Shown: positions 35,618 through 47,938 of the stretch, in pieces | Layout of the letters: each line of letters opens with the position of its first letter | Position numbering within the stretch: the stretch's first letter is position 1 | Assembly: GCA_902702965.1 (NCBI GenBank) | Contig: CACRXP010000068.1 | Location: 944,433-1,008,432, forward strand | Source of the DNA: Spirometra erinaceieuropaei | Taxonomy: Eukaryota > Platyhelminthes > Cestoda > Diphyllobothriidea > Diphyllobothriidae | Reading direction: 5' to 3' | DNA: 64,000 bases | Notes under the pieces: model-generated | Told to the model about the DNA's origin: nothing | Databases searched by the model: none | Seen by the model: only the letters and a program-made list of their open reading frames with translations | Program-made: the position numbers and the translations under genes

Positions 35618-36568
35618 TACAGTAGATGCGCTACCTCATGAAATGTCAACCAAAATTTCGAATTGCGTTCTCGTTTCAAAAAGATAAATTAAGTAGTGTT
35701 GTAAAACTAATCAAGATACAGCATAACTCTATAATGATCCAGTTACCTCAGAGTGTCGCCTTTCGAAAGAACTTATTTTCGGCTGCATGCAAAATCTATA
35801 CCCTGCAAAAAGTAACTACTTATTTAGTATGCAATTTTTTCATTGATTTTCGATGCCCTTGAAAATTCAATTATATTTCATGGAAAACATGCATAAAAAT
35901 ATTCATTCTTTTCTTATTCCAATTTTATACTCAAAAGAAGAGTATAATTCGTTTTTAAAAACTTTTCTAATTCTTGAATAATTTTGAACCCGACCTGCTG
36001 TTACACTTGCATTCAGAGTTTCAAAACTACAAGCTGTATATTTTCCGTGTACGGAAAACCATGCATTCTCCTATGGTATTAAGAGGCGATTATATGGGGT
36101 TCATAAAATTAAGCAGTGAATTTGAGCCATATTGTTAAACTTACAAGCCACATTCGTTAATGCAGATATATGACGTTTCATGAACGACCATTTAACGGTA
36201 TTAAAAAAGCTCACAATTATATTCTTCTTTTGAGTGTGAACTTTAAAGAAGACGTGGGTTTCTACCGAATAAGTAAACGAATGAATATTTTTATGCATGT
36301 TTTCCATGAAATATAAGTAAATTTTTAAGATCATCGAAAATCAATGGGAAAATTGCATACTATTTAAGAAGTCATTTTTTGCAGAGTATAGATCTTGCAT
36401 GCAGCCGAAAATAAGTTCTTTAGAAAGCCGACACCCTGAGGTAACTGGACCATTATATATTTATGCTGCATCATGATTAGTTTTACAACTCTACTTAGGT
36501 TATCTGTTTGAAACGAGAAGCATTTCGAAATTTTGGTTGACATTTCATGAGTTAGCACATCTACTGTA
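35618..36568 (-). mobile_element. Foldback element copy 3, best preserved
   Basis: The 951-bp element begins with tacagtagatgcgctacctc and ends with gttagcacatctactgta, a near-perfect terminal inverted repeat. Arms of ~340 bp pair through catgaaatgtcaacc, ctgcatgcaaaatctata and ggaaaacatgcataaaaata and their inverted partners on the right. The ~240-bp centre is unique and inverted relative to copies 1, 2 and 5, which sets the strand. No transposase or long frame is present, so it would depend on enzymes supplied elsewhere. No clear target duplication is visible beyond a possible TA. Confidence 0.88.
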
Positions 36569-36574
36569 AGTCGG

Positions 36575-39500
36575 CATCATATTTCTACTAAATGATTTCA
36601 AATTGTAGATAATGAGTTGACGCAGCTGTCCGAAATACCTCTCTTTCATCCATTTGCGATTTCTCGTTTGAATACACTTTTATTTTCTACAATTATAAGA
36701 GTTCCAATAGGCAGAACAGTTATCACGCATTTTGGGCACTAAATACATCTAAGAAGTCACGTCTTTTTGTACTACTTTTGTTATTCGACAAACTGCCAAT
36801 GATTTTCTAGGCAAACCAACTTGTAAACGACAGGGAGCAAAGCGGCTAGCGTCTACTTTGGAGAAACACATACTGTCCGCTGGCTTGTGTCCCGGCGTGT
36901 GATCTCCAGTTCACAGATTTTAAATAAGTGCCTGCTATCATGCCCTAGATTAACGTCGCAGCTATGCATGCTCCCTGCGTTTAGCATTCAGGGCCGTGAC
37001 CTCAAATGTTTGACATTAATGGTCTCAGTCGGTTGCGTGACACATACCAACATCCGGAGGTAAATATTTATATAAAATTAAGTGCACACACGACTTTTGC
37101 TTTGCGGCCCGTTGTGCGCCTGTAAATGATCTCTCGGGACACGTATGAATGACTTTCATCTCGAAAATGAAATCAACGACAGGCTCTGAAAGAACCTACT
37201 GTTTAGTGTCAGAATGACGGTAAGACTTCTAAGGACATTCTAGTCGTTAGATTACGTTACGACGATATCTATTGACATTTAGGCTGAACATGTGTGATCT
37301 TATAAGGGCAGAAGAAGGGCCGATCGTATCATGAGGCCTGGAAGGCGACGCAAAACGCAAGATAATACGAGTAAGATTTTTTTTTAAATCCTGCACGAAA
37401 AGTCCCGGCAAAAGAATAAGTGCAGATTTCCCTCTAAACACTAACGCACTGTTCGCCAGATCACCAGATTGAGCTCCAATATATAGCGAAGGAGCATGTT
37501 CTATAACATCTGATCTGGGCACCCCTGGAACGAAGATACATGGTAAGCTAAGCAAAAACTTTTCATTTCACCCATACGTCATTTAAGGTTCATTTGCAGG
37601 CACAGTTTAATATGTAGGGGTCAAGCACAGTATGCAACTCTCTGGAAAACGCATAATGGCTTTTAAAATGTTAAATACAAAATGCAAAATTAAGGAGAAT
37701 TTATGTCAACTCTTTGGCACTGGTTAAAGAAGTACACACCCTGCTGGAGAATTTTCGCATCGCTAGGTTCATCTATTTTTGCGCTGTAAAATCAAATACG
37801 AAAATGTGTAACTCGTAATCAATAAATTCGTGGTGGTCCTTCCCCCATTTGGAAGATCTCTCTTCATGATTAACGAGATTCTTTTAAGTTAAGTAGTGGC
37901 CGCTGGCAGCGACGGCTAAACAAACCAGAATCAAAGAGCCAAACCGCGAGCATGGAGCTGGTGTTCAGCCGGTCACTGTGACTTCCGAGTTTATCCAGAT
38001 TAATTTATCTATGAAGTGTTATAATACTGGGTTTTTCGCCAACTATTCTGCGTTATGTAAATTACGGCTTTGCCGCTGCCTTCCAATCCTTCTGCGACTT
38101 GCATAACGTCCTGCCTGCTTCATTGTTATGCCTAGAGGCATAGTTTTAGTTTAAGCTGCGGTTCATATCACATTAGACTTTGGTGCACACCACTGATTTT
38201 ATTGTTACGATAAACAATTATATTGATTCTCGGAGAGACTGCATTCACTGTTGCAGATGAATGACTGGATATTTCACAAAAACGTTCGTTTCATTTGCAG
38301 CTAAACATGCGCGCATCTTCTTGCAAACGTTTCCATCAGAGAAAGCACCGGTTTTAACGTCCTGCTTTGAAGTACGGTCGTTAATCTTTAACGCCTAACT
38401 GACTAAAACCATAGATGTCGCAAGCTTGAGGCCGCAGTCTCGAACACTGACCACAGGCACCATGCATATTTGTGACATCAGTCTGGGCAGGATAACGGAC
38501 ACTTAAGCAAAGTTTGTGCAATCAACCCATCGCACAATAAGTGCACTTCCAGATTAAACGGCAAACATTTTTCTGTTTGTGATGTCTTAATTGTGCTCCT
38601 TAATAAACTTTTGCATTTTTGGAAGAATATTTATGGTGCACTGAAAACCGATTGTTCTAATCGTATTTGTTTGCCGACGTTTTTGATAACGTCTCCTGCC
38701 TTGACTAAACAGGATGCTCTTGTTATGCAATAAGGATTAAATAATGAATCGAAAAAAGCTAAACAATTGAGCGGAAATCATCAGTCCGGTATGACAAATC
38801 CAAATTTATTCAGCTGAAACATTATTCAGCAACTAGAACGCTGACAATGAGCCTCCGATTAAACGTAAATAAAATGTTAGCCCCGCAGTTAACGGTACTT
38901 AGTTTTGATCAGTAATCAACCCTATGCTCTTCTTGCATAACTGTTCATGAGATAAATCGATTTTATCGAATGCAAAAACAGAGTCAACATTCAGTACAGC
39001 CGGTTAACTGACAGTGTAGCGTCCATGACTACATACACGCATCCTGTTCTACAAATCATCAAAAACAACTTTATGAAAGCCCAGGAATGTAGTTTCCGTA
39101 AAATATTTGGGGGCAAAATCTCGCTTTTAACGCATCTTTATCGGCATCGTAGCATTTGGCACACAACAGTCGACCGTACACTGTAAAAAGCAAACGTCTG
39201 CTAAAAATTAATAATAATTACGCCACAAAGTGTATGTCGTAGGTCTACCGGTTGGCTCCGTTATATGCCTGGGTTATTTTGCTTCACAGCAGCGCACGTA
39301 ACATACAACCGCGTTTCAGCTTTCCGTATAAAGATACTACTTTCCATGCCATGAACGTCAATACAATGGGATCGCTATAAAATCTATTTTGGTAATATCT
39401 CACATGCGGCCTTAATCAGGAAAATAAGCGCGTATGTCTGAAAGGCGCACGCGCTGCAGCGCCACAACTCTCTGATCACAGTCGGAGAAGATTATTACTG

Positions 39501-39690
39501 CCATAAAAGCTTTCTTGCCGACAAAGCACGACGCGGAGAGAATACTAAGCTCCAGTTTAATTGGCGTCATCATTCATAAATTCCATATATCCTCTGGAAA
39601 CAGCATCGTCTTGAGTCATCAGACTGATGTGCCGTTGCAAGACTGGAAATTTTACTGTTTCGAAAAATCTTACAATCGGCCACTTTTTAA
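36575..39690. other. Stretch with no supportable gene
   Basis: A 102-codon minus frame at 37247-37555 has no recognisable motif. A good donor-like string (catg then gtaagc) lies near 37541 on plus, but the frame before it is closed quickly. Nothing else was recognised. Confidence 0.4.
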
Positions 39691-39699
39691 AGCTGTAAG

Positions 39700-40050
39700 A
39701 TTTTTTTGACTGGTAAAAAATGTAAAGAAAACGTAATCTGCTATCATGGGATTACAAGAAATAATATTTTCGTGCATCTTCATTATAAGATGTAATGGAG
39801 TTCAAATGGCCACCGAAAAGGAATTTGCAGAATCCCCCCTACCTAAGTAGTCATTTTTGCAGGGTATTGATGTTTAGAACGATGGAGAAGAAACTCATTC
39901 AAAGGCTCATATGCTGCCGCGACTGGAATATCTTGTGATTATGACGCTAAATAGGTAGTATTGCAACATTATTTAGGTAAAAGTTTTTAACTAAATGCAC
40001 ATTTCAGCATTTTGGTCGGCGCTTCTTGCGCCAGCACATTAACTATGCAG
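39700..40050. repeat. Foldback element fragment, right arm
   Basis: The run cctacctaagtagtcatttttgcagggtat (split as cctacctaagtagtc and atttttgcagggtat), then gcacatttcagcattttggtc and gcgccagcacattaactatg follows the right-arm order of the long copies (tttaagaagtcattttttgcag, catttcagaattttggcc, gttagcacatctactgta). The left arm is not recognisable upstream. Confidence 0.6.
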
Positions 40051-40054
40051 AGAG

Positions 40055-41735
40055 TGCCCCAAAATTCTCATGTTGGCGACGGGAATGTGTAATTTGTCTT
40101 GAGTCATAGACCTCTACAGAATACCCCTGATTGCATATTAAACAAATGATGAAGAAATGCTGCCTTTTGACAGAATCACAGCTTTGTGTTCCGCTCCATA
40201 TCTGAAAATTACAACCCACAGATCAATTTCGAATACTCCGTTTTTTAATGAAAGCACACCTTCAAAAGTAAGTAATTTAGGAGTTGCTCCTCTTCTACGC
40301 TAGACAAGCTTACTTCATCTCATGGGCACAAGCTGTGGTTTAGAGGCACAAAAAATGCTAGTCCACAATCCGGTATGTAAAGTATCTTTCGAACGTCATT
40401 TTAACAGTCATTTTTCTGGGATCCTACTTGAAGGTTTGGTTCGTAAATGATTTCACTTTGCCGGGTACTGTTTGCGTGGTCCTTATCCTAACCTTGAGTA
40501 CATATTTGACGGTAACTTAATTTCACTTCAGAATTAACCGCGATCGTTTTAAGTTTTCATAGAATTCTTAATAGACAAATATTATTACTCTTATAATTTT
40601 CAGCGTTAATATAAGGATTTAATTTATTTGGACTGCCTGGTATGAATTGCATGGAAAACCACTCACTTTTTCTTTGATTTGCCAAAATAATTAAAAGGTT
40701 AGATTCGGAAAACAGAATTTTTCGAACCACATTTTGCAAACTACCTTTAAATCTTGTCGAAACTACCCCACGCAATATAAATTATCCTGTCTTCTCAAAA
40801 GGCGTTATTCCCTTAGTCTAGAGGGCTTCGCGAAAAAACCTTCAAACCTTTTCTGCGTGAACATAAATGTTTACGAATTCATCACGATTACCAGGAGACA
40901 TTATACACAACACACCTGTTAAACGATGTCATGAATTATAATACTGAACAATTTACGTTTGCTTCACTTAAATTGAAACGAAATTGCATGCTATCTGCTT
41001 ATAAACACGAGGTACGGTGGGTAGACTTTAAAGCAATTTAGGGAAAGTTGCGTAATATTATACTAAACGTGTCGTTGGCGGATGCATATATGCCTAATAC
41101 GTTCCGTTTCGCAAAGGAAATAACACGGCGATTCAAAACCTAACCTCTAACATATCGGAATGAAACTTGCAAATTCAGTGGCAAATTGGTAAAGATTAGC
41201 CGGAGAAGGACTAAATGACAGAAATATTGATCACATCTGCCTATTCTCTAGGACATTTATTGAATTAGAACACGGCCAAAGAACAAAAAATTGGATTAGT
41301 TGCGAAGACATCTAAAGGAAATAATAAGCACAACAGTGCACTTAACAAGGCAATCAAGCGACGCGAGAATGGAAAATGGAACACGCTCGCAATTATCCAT
41401 AAAAAAATTGGAGGAATTTCTTTCTCCTGTCTACAATTAGGCGGATTTCATAGAAAAATTGCGCAGTATGTCATCTGACCACCCAGTCAAAGCGACCTGA
41501 GCTCAGCACGTTGACAATGAACCCGGAACACTAATAAGCCTGCAAACGTTGCAATTTGAATGAAAGTGTTCTAAAGTCTCTCCTGCAATCACCAATGCGT
41601 AATGACCGTTTTGAATTATTAATATAACCAGAAGCTGCTTCAAATACGGACCGTTATCCGGGTGCGTTAAGCAATCTACTTAGAAAAATGGGCGAAATTG
41701 GCCATTTCATTAGAAAGGGAATATAGGTTTTGCAA
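40055..41735. other. AT-rich stretch with no supportable gene
   Basis: Short frames only (at most 72 codons, 40557-40775 minus). No repeat family, splice-bounded exon or RNA gene was recognised. Confidence 0.4.
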
Positions 41736-41744
41736 GACGATGAA

Positions 41745-42025
41745 TGCATACATTGGTGGATTGGCGCTCACCGATCGTTTCTACGGACCTCACTTGTTCC
41801 ATTGTGCTTTACTCGTTCTCTCTCTCGAGCCCGACTAGCAGCCGTACAGTGGCGCATAATACACGCAGAATGGCATTACCGACAGTCTCTCTCGTCCTTG
41901 TCGATAAGATCATAACGTTTACATTGTAAGAAGTCCAAACATAGGACTTCGAAGCAACAGTGACACAAAGTCTTCTAGAGCATAATTTTTTGTCGTCTTC
42001 TTGAAATGGCATTGTAAGTGGTTTT
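41745..42025 (-). mobile_element. Inverted-repeat element with tRNA-like core, copy 3, internally deleted
   Basis: The segment ggcgctcaccgatcgtttc ... cacttgttccattgtgc ... ctctctcgagcccgactagc ... gaatggcattaccgacag is the reverse complement of the 3' extension and inner terminus of the 53.6-kb copy. The other terminus may be the damaged gtcgtcttcttgaaatggca near 41990-42010. Between them lies a short perfect hairpin, gaagtcc-aaacata-ggacttc. Much of the interior is missing compared with the other copies. Confidence 0.6.
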
Positions 42026-42029
42026 GTCC

Positions 42030-42680
42030 TCTTCCCTCGTCTTAATGTGCCCGCCTCGTCTCACAATGCGAACTAGAATAGTACCGCCATTTGCAAAAGG
42101 TTTCTCGAGAAGTGACTGATTAGGGAATAGAATTTAATAAAAGTCGCAGAGAATTTTTTGTGCTAATTACGTTTCTTCTATTTAAGAGTTACGAAATAGA
42201 GAACGTTGTCTGTAATTGCAGGGGTTCATCGTTTTACATAGCACACCAGATCATTTGAGTTTTGGACGGCTCCCATACCGTCGCTCTTCATGCCATTATG
42301 CTTAATGTTTACTAGGCCGCATCTCCCAGGCTTTCAGCTAGACCGGTCGTTTCTCACATCTCATCCTCTCTCAAGTGAGACAGCAATAAATAAATCCTTC
42401 TTCGTGCAATACTAAACTATCCTTTGTGTCAGGTGTGGGAAAGTTGGCACGTGCTACTGGTGGCTGGCATTTCACCGCTGTTTTAGGCATTTTACAGGCA
42501 AATGAAAGCGAACCCCTGTTTGGCTAACAACTTTTTTAAAACTATCTTTAATTAAAAAATAGTTGCATTCATACAGGACTGGATGGATCCCGAAGCAATA
42601 AAGGTCACGATTAAACTACCACTTGCGAGGTCGAGCGATGACGGCAATGCTGGTAAATTGTTGCTATCTTATATTCCCTT
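42030..42680. other. Stretch with no supportable gene
   Basis: No frame over 60 codons, no recognised repeat, no RNA gene. Confidence 0.4.
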
Positions 42681-42684
42681 AATT

Positions 42685-43655
42685 TACAGTGAGTGACCGA
42701 TCACATGAAATGCTGGCCGAAATTCTGAACTGTGTTTTCGATTAGGAAGGGTTACTTAGGTTTGGTTGTAATATTGATCATCCTGCGGCGTAATTTTGTA
42801 GAATTTTAAACCCACCAGGATGGCAGCTTATGTATGCAGTTCCCTTTCACCTACTGCTGAAACCATATTTGGGAAAAATGACTGCTTAAGGAGCATACAC
42901 TTTTCCCATTGATTTTCGTTGGTCTTTTTACTTTTAATATATTTTATAGAACTCATGCCCAAAAATATCCTTTTCGTTCATTCAGTTGCTAGAAAATCAC
43001 ATTGTCTTTAATGTTATCCATGAAGAAATGTCACACAAAGGCTTTGAAAGTCTTCTTACGTCCGAATAAACCAGAGCCTTTGCATGAGCGTTTAACGATC
43101 TTAGCCTGCAAGGCGCGCGCTTCCTGCGTAAAGAAAATTATAAATCTCTCTTTTCCTTTAAGAACAAATCATATATAATTTTTAAAATTGTGCAATGGAT
43201 GCGAACCATTTTTGTACATTTCATGAGGAACTTTGGTAAGCAGACATGTTTTATGCTGTATCCATGGACAACGCACGGTCTTAACAATCCCATAAGAGAC
43301 ATTTATAAAAGCTTAGAGACAATCTTTCTTGGGGTTGAAATGCAAAGACAATGCTGTTTACTACCAAACAAGTAAAAAGGCGCATTTTGTCTGTAAAATT
43401 ATTTGCATTTGTGAGGCCATCGAAGATCAATGTGAGAACTGTATTCTGTTTAAGTAGTCATTTTTTGTTGAATGTCGTTTCTGTAGAGGGTGAAAATGAG
43501 GTGTAATCGATAGCCTCTATTCTATCAATTTTGAAATATTATTGAATTATGCCGTATTTTAGTTGATATTAAAAATCCATCTAAGTAATTCTTCCTAATC
43601 GGACACGCATTTCAGAATTTTGGCCAACATTTCATGAGGTTGACCACTCACTGTA
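42685..43655. mobile_element. Foldback element copy 4, diverged centre
   Basis: The left end tacagtgagtgaccgatcac and the right end gttgaccactcactgta are inverted partners. They share the arm text catgaaatgctggccgaaat / ccaacatttcatgaggttga with the other copies. Length is 971 bp. The centre (about 42980-43350) does not match copies 1-3 or 5, so the family may have variants with different middles. No transposase frame. Confidence 0.75.
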
Positions 43656-43659
43656 AGTC

Positions 43660-46585
43660 AGCCTTATCCCTTACAACCATTCGGGGTCAAGAAGACCACT
43701 GTGCAGGGACTGCAGAGATGAGTGCGCCATAAACATTTCCGCGTACAGCACGTCGTTTGTCCCGAGCGCCGTGACATTCCCTGCAGCCATAGATTTGTAT
43801 TCTGTTATGTTCAGGAAGGAACCATGTATTATTGCATTCACCAGAAAAAAATCACATCTCATTTGAAGTCATTTAAAATGCCATCGGTTTACTCGGTACT
43901 AATTGATTGTAAGACCCAGAAGTAGGTGGCAGCGACAAAATTATACTCTAAACCTACAGAATGCACACTACACGTCATTTCTGACGTTTATCCAAACGAC
44001 TGATTTAATCTCACAATCACACTCTCGGACCATTTATTGGTCTGCATTTCTGTAACAACACCGGACACCTATGCTGATCCTCCTTATTCCGCCGCGCTTA
44101 ATGTTTACTAGACTGCATCTCAAGGGCATTCAGATGCACCGGTCACTGTTCATATCTCACCCTCTATCAAATTAGTCGTTCATGTTACGATCATTGCTTG
44201 TAAACTGAAAACAAGCCCGTTAGGGGAGGTGGTACTCTCTACCGGTGCCTGCCGACTCGCAGCTACTTTGCGCTTCTTACAAACGAGCGATCATCCATGC
44301 AATTAACGTATGTCTTACCTTCTACACATCCTCATCAACACTTAGAGTTTTTGCGTTTAAAAACACCTTCAGCATTTTTATTTATTGCAGTCATCTTTAG
44401 TGCACTAACAGAGCAATTTGCGTGGATTCGTCCGTTGCGAAAATCTGAGGCTGTCTGCATACCTGACGAAGTTTCTCATCTAAATCCCCTTCAAAGTTCG
44501 ACTAGAAATAAATTATCACTAATCAAAATTCTGCAATCTCTTAGCCTACTGTCACTTTGGAGGCGACAGTAAACACTAAGTACACTCAAGAATAAAGTGA
44601 AGTTTGCAAATATTGTCTGATACTGAAGGTCACGCAACCATCGTGGCTAGCAACCCGATGCTGACTTTGTCGTCTGCAGGCCTCCCAACTACGTCCGTCA
44701 GACACATCTTTACTTCAATCTACCCAAGACGCAGTTAGGTCCACAGTGGCGTAATTGCGCAGTTCTCTACATCCAGCCCCGAGGAACTAGCACATAAATC
44801 AGGACAAAATGTGTAGACGGTTTGGTACAAAACGCAAATAAATACTCGTTATAATTTCAAACTGAAGCGAAAATCTCATTCTCTTAGATATTTTTTCTCA
44901 AGCACTTAGGCTTTCAATGTATCCGCAAAGAAAATATTTTTAAAAGATGAAAGGTGAATTGAGTGACGTCGCATTACTCTTAAAAATGGAGCAACCTCAA
45001 AAGCAAACTGTGCATATGCATACTGGTCATCCAGCTATTCTCTTCTAGGCTATCTGCGATGTGCATTATGCAGTGCGTACTCTGTGCGCGATTTCGTAAT
45101 CACAACCAGGGTTATTGGGCTCTCGAATTATTATTCACCAGCATATGAACTTAACATTTCAGATATTTTATTTGGAACAAAAATGTAATTTATAAACTCA
45201 CCTTTTGCTGCTAAAATGCTACTGCGACGAAATTCAGCCCGCCTGGTATTCGGCAAACAACCGGCCTTCATATGGTGACTCTCTGACGGAAACAGTACTG
45301 TTGTTTTCGGTTGCTCGACAAATGAGTATACTCATGATTATCTGAATGTAAAATGAAGATTTCGGTGCCAGAGGTTCAGTGCGTGACAACAAGGGCATCC
45401 TCTATTTGCAGCCCCGCTCGTTTACCATCTCATTTTCCTCAGACATCCCCTACGGGACCATTTCCCTCTTGAAAGGAATTTCTTTGACGTATTTTTCCAT
45501 GAACTATCTGACAGTGGCATTGCATTTAGTTCCGTTTGGCAGAAACTGCATGCCGATTTTCAATAAAAACGGTTCCAAAAGTTTATTTGTGTTACTATTC
45601 GCGATGACACTTGGGCATAGATGTGCCGACGTTTTGTATAAGTCTCAGGACGTCCCACACACACTCTCTAGATTATGTACGTCACCATAAAGTCTGATTA
45701 GTCATCCTATCCAGTTTAAAGTCCGAATGACATTATTTCAGTCAGCTGTGCAGAAAAATGCATTTTCACATCGACTGCGTTATTTCGTAGATGAATAGCA
45801 TGTGATCGATGTGTTATTTATTGGAGTATAAATTGCATGGTTTGCTTGCAATATTCACGTGGAAACTGAGCCTGTTTCTCGCAGGAAGCAGCTTTAATGC
45901 GCCTTCCATGACTTTAATAACTTTATCTTGTCCCACCTTACTTCTTTCCCAAGATGTTGACAGGTATTTCAAATTTTAAATGGTTGCGCTTTTTACCAGG
46001 CATGTAAAATCCGAGGCACTGTAAGGCTGAAATTTAAATTTACTTACGTAGTCACCTTGACCCGGCGCTAGACGAGTTAGCTTAGAAAGCGGAAATTCGA
46101 ACCGTAAACGCACTCTCTCAGCAGACAGAGTAGGTAAACTCGGCTTTCAAGCTTCTTTTATAATAGTTACAGCAAAATGTGAGTCCTTAAGTTTTCAAAA
46201 CTTTAATAAACAAAAGACAATGGAAAATGCCCAGAATATGCACAGTAATGTATACCAAACGGTACATAGGCCGAAGAGGGAAAAGTAAAAATCATTCAAA
46301 ATGCTAAATGGGGTTAAAACAACGCCTGATGATTAAAGGTCCTCTTTAATGAAACAAATTGCTAAACCGTATCCTTTCCTACATTACGCTATGCTCTTAG
46401 CCTCCAAATTGCACACCGAATTTGAGTACTACGTGTCAGCACCATTCTCTGAAATCCCGGTGCTTTTTTGACCTAACTTTATTTGGCAGCAACCAATTTT
46501 CAATCCATCCTTTTGAAGTTTGCGATTGCACTAAAGTCGTTTTTGCTATTCCCCCTCCCTCCCGCCCCTTAAACGAACTTTTACA
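43660..46585. other. Probable intron or intergenic stretch upstream of the 46.6-kb exon
   Basis: Frames at 44297-44572 and 45379-45690 are 91 and 103 codons long but lack recognisable motifs. The second starts inside a good acceptor-like context (catcctctatttgcag at 45396-45411) and encodes two hydrophobic runs. However, no strong donor in the phase needed by the 46.6-kb exon follows it, so I do not call it an exon. Confidence 0.4.
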
Positions 46586-46586
46586 G

Positions 46587-46933
46587 CCATATCTCTACTG
46601 ATTTCTCTGGCCACCTGGGGCGATATTGCCACACACACGCCCTCCAGTGTGCTTCGTCGTCGGCGTACCAACCAACTCTTAAAGTACCTTGAAATCCTCC
46701 AGCGTGAAGTCTATGAGAACCGAACCGCTCTGGTATCGTTTTTGCGACAGCAGTTGAAAGTCCAAAGGGGGACAGTGCAATCCGATGGCGGGGACCTGCC
46801 TAAACTGTCTGCGCATCTCCAACTTAGCTGGCCTTTCTGGGTGGCTGTTGTGGCCGAATTTCTCCTCTCCATTGCCATTCTCCTCTTTCTAATGCGCCGG
46901 GACTGCAAGGTTCCCCAGACTGCCTCGGCCTGA
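46587..46933 (+). CDS. Terminal exon of a host gene: heptad-like segment plus one C-terminal membrane span
   Basis: A long pyrimidine tract (attccccctccctcccgcc) leads to cttttacag at 46578-46586, a textbook splice acceptor. The exon starts with two bases completing a codon (phase 1) and runs 115 codons to TGA at 46931-46933. In order the peptide has a hydrophobic stretch (ISLLISLATWG), a basic patch (LRRRRT), a heptad-like amphipathic segment (LLKYLEILQREVYEN to LRQQLKV), a membrane span (WVAVVAEFLLSIAILLFLM) and a short tail (RRDCKVPQTASA). Arg-Arg after the span favours a cytosolic tail. Composition is clearly more GC-rich than its surroundings. I do not recognise the family. No AATAAA is seen within ~150 bases after the stop. 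Upstream exons are not found. Confidence 0.6.
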
Positions 46934-46934
46934 T

Positions 46935-47765
46935 TGCTCTTCCTTTAGCCGTTCTGGCATGCCTTGTCAAGTGACGTCTGACCTAACTAAACTTCAGCCT
47001 TATTTGCCCTTATGGGCTTTCCATTCGCTGGTAATCGTTGCTAGTCATATTATGATGTTTTTGATTTTTATGCACATTCGCTTGCGTGTTTTGCTTTGGT
47101 CCAAGGATTTGCTAGGACGTGTCGACGTTAGTACGTAAGATTAGCCTGTAATTTACTGGTTTAACTGAAGTTTAAATGCACGCATGCAAGTTAACTTTAA
47201 GGACTGCTACTGATAGCGAAAGTGACCTTGTAATGATAACTGCCAACTTAACTTTCAACTTCAGAGCTTCCTTAAGAGCACCAACGCAAAAATGTTCCCA
47301 GTTCTATTATACAGTAGAACCAGGCTCGGGTCTAAGCAGCTTCTAAGAAAACTTTCATAGTACTGGCGCTGATAATTGTCAATTTGTGTTTGATTCAAAG
47401 CTAAAAATCTTCAGTCCATTCAGGCGCTTGCATGGGCACCACGGACCTATCATTGAAAAACAGTTAGCAAATGTCACGGGGGTTTATTGTCGAGTAAACT
47501 TATACGCATGTGTAATTTCCGGAAGATAACCAAATGCGTGGACCTTTGTTTTGATAGTTTTGTCGAAGCACCAGTCAAGTTTGTATAAGGCAAAGGCGAC
47601 AAAGCATGAAAAATTTAAAGACGTCATAAATTTCGAGACCTCTCATTCAGCTGAACACGGTCATTGCATAGTTATATGACAAGGCAAACTGTTCAATCAA
47701 CGATCGACCTAGAGAGATAAAACGTGTTACGTAACCTGAAGCATGGGTCTAGTATGCGGGTGCAT
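46935..47765. other. Presumed 3' untranslated and downstream flank of the 46.6-kb exon
   Basis: No coding frame over 60 codons and no recognised repeat. The boundary of any 3' UTR cannot be set because no clear polyadenylation hexamer is visible. Confidence 0.35.
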
Positions 47766-47769
47766 ATGG

Positions 47770-47935
47770 CGAGGGGGGGGGGGAGGGGGAGAGAAGTCAT
47801 CCAAGTATGAGAGAACTTGTGCGGCTTGATTTAGAGTGCAACGTGCGGGGAGCATTCAGTCATGCCGGGGAGAGGGGGGCGGGTGGGGGCGAAATGAGAG
47901 GGCGCACATGGGAACAGGGTTTCGTCCATAATCGA
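47770..47935 (-). other. Pyrimidine-rich 3' tail of the minus-strand PLE, with G-runs on plus
   Basis: On plus the segment has a run of 12 Gs interrupted once by A then more Gs (47773-47789) and a second G-rich block gggagaggggggcgggtggg (47866-47885). On minus this is a C-rich tail directly after the endonuclease stop, like the C-rich tail of the PLE at 15.0 kb. The runs could form a G-quadruplex on the plus strand. Confidence 0.5.
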
Positions 47936-47938
47936 TAA

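Noticed and set aside
37247..37555. 102-codon minus frame
   Set aside because: No recognisable motif and no splice context on its strand.
45379..45690. Possible upstream exon of the 46.6-kb gene
   Set aside because: The acceptor-like sequence is good, but no strong donor in the phase required by the last exon is present.
47773..47892. G-runs as telomere or satellite
   Set aside because: Not a repeated unit; position and strand fit a retroelement 3' tail.
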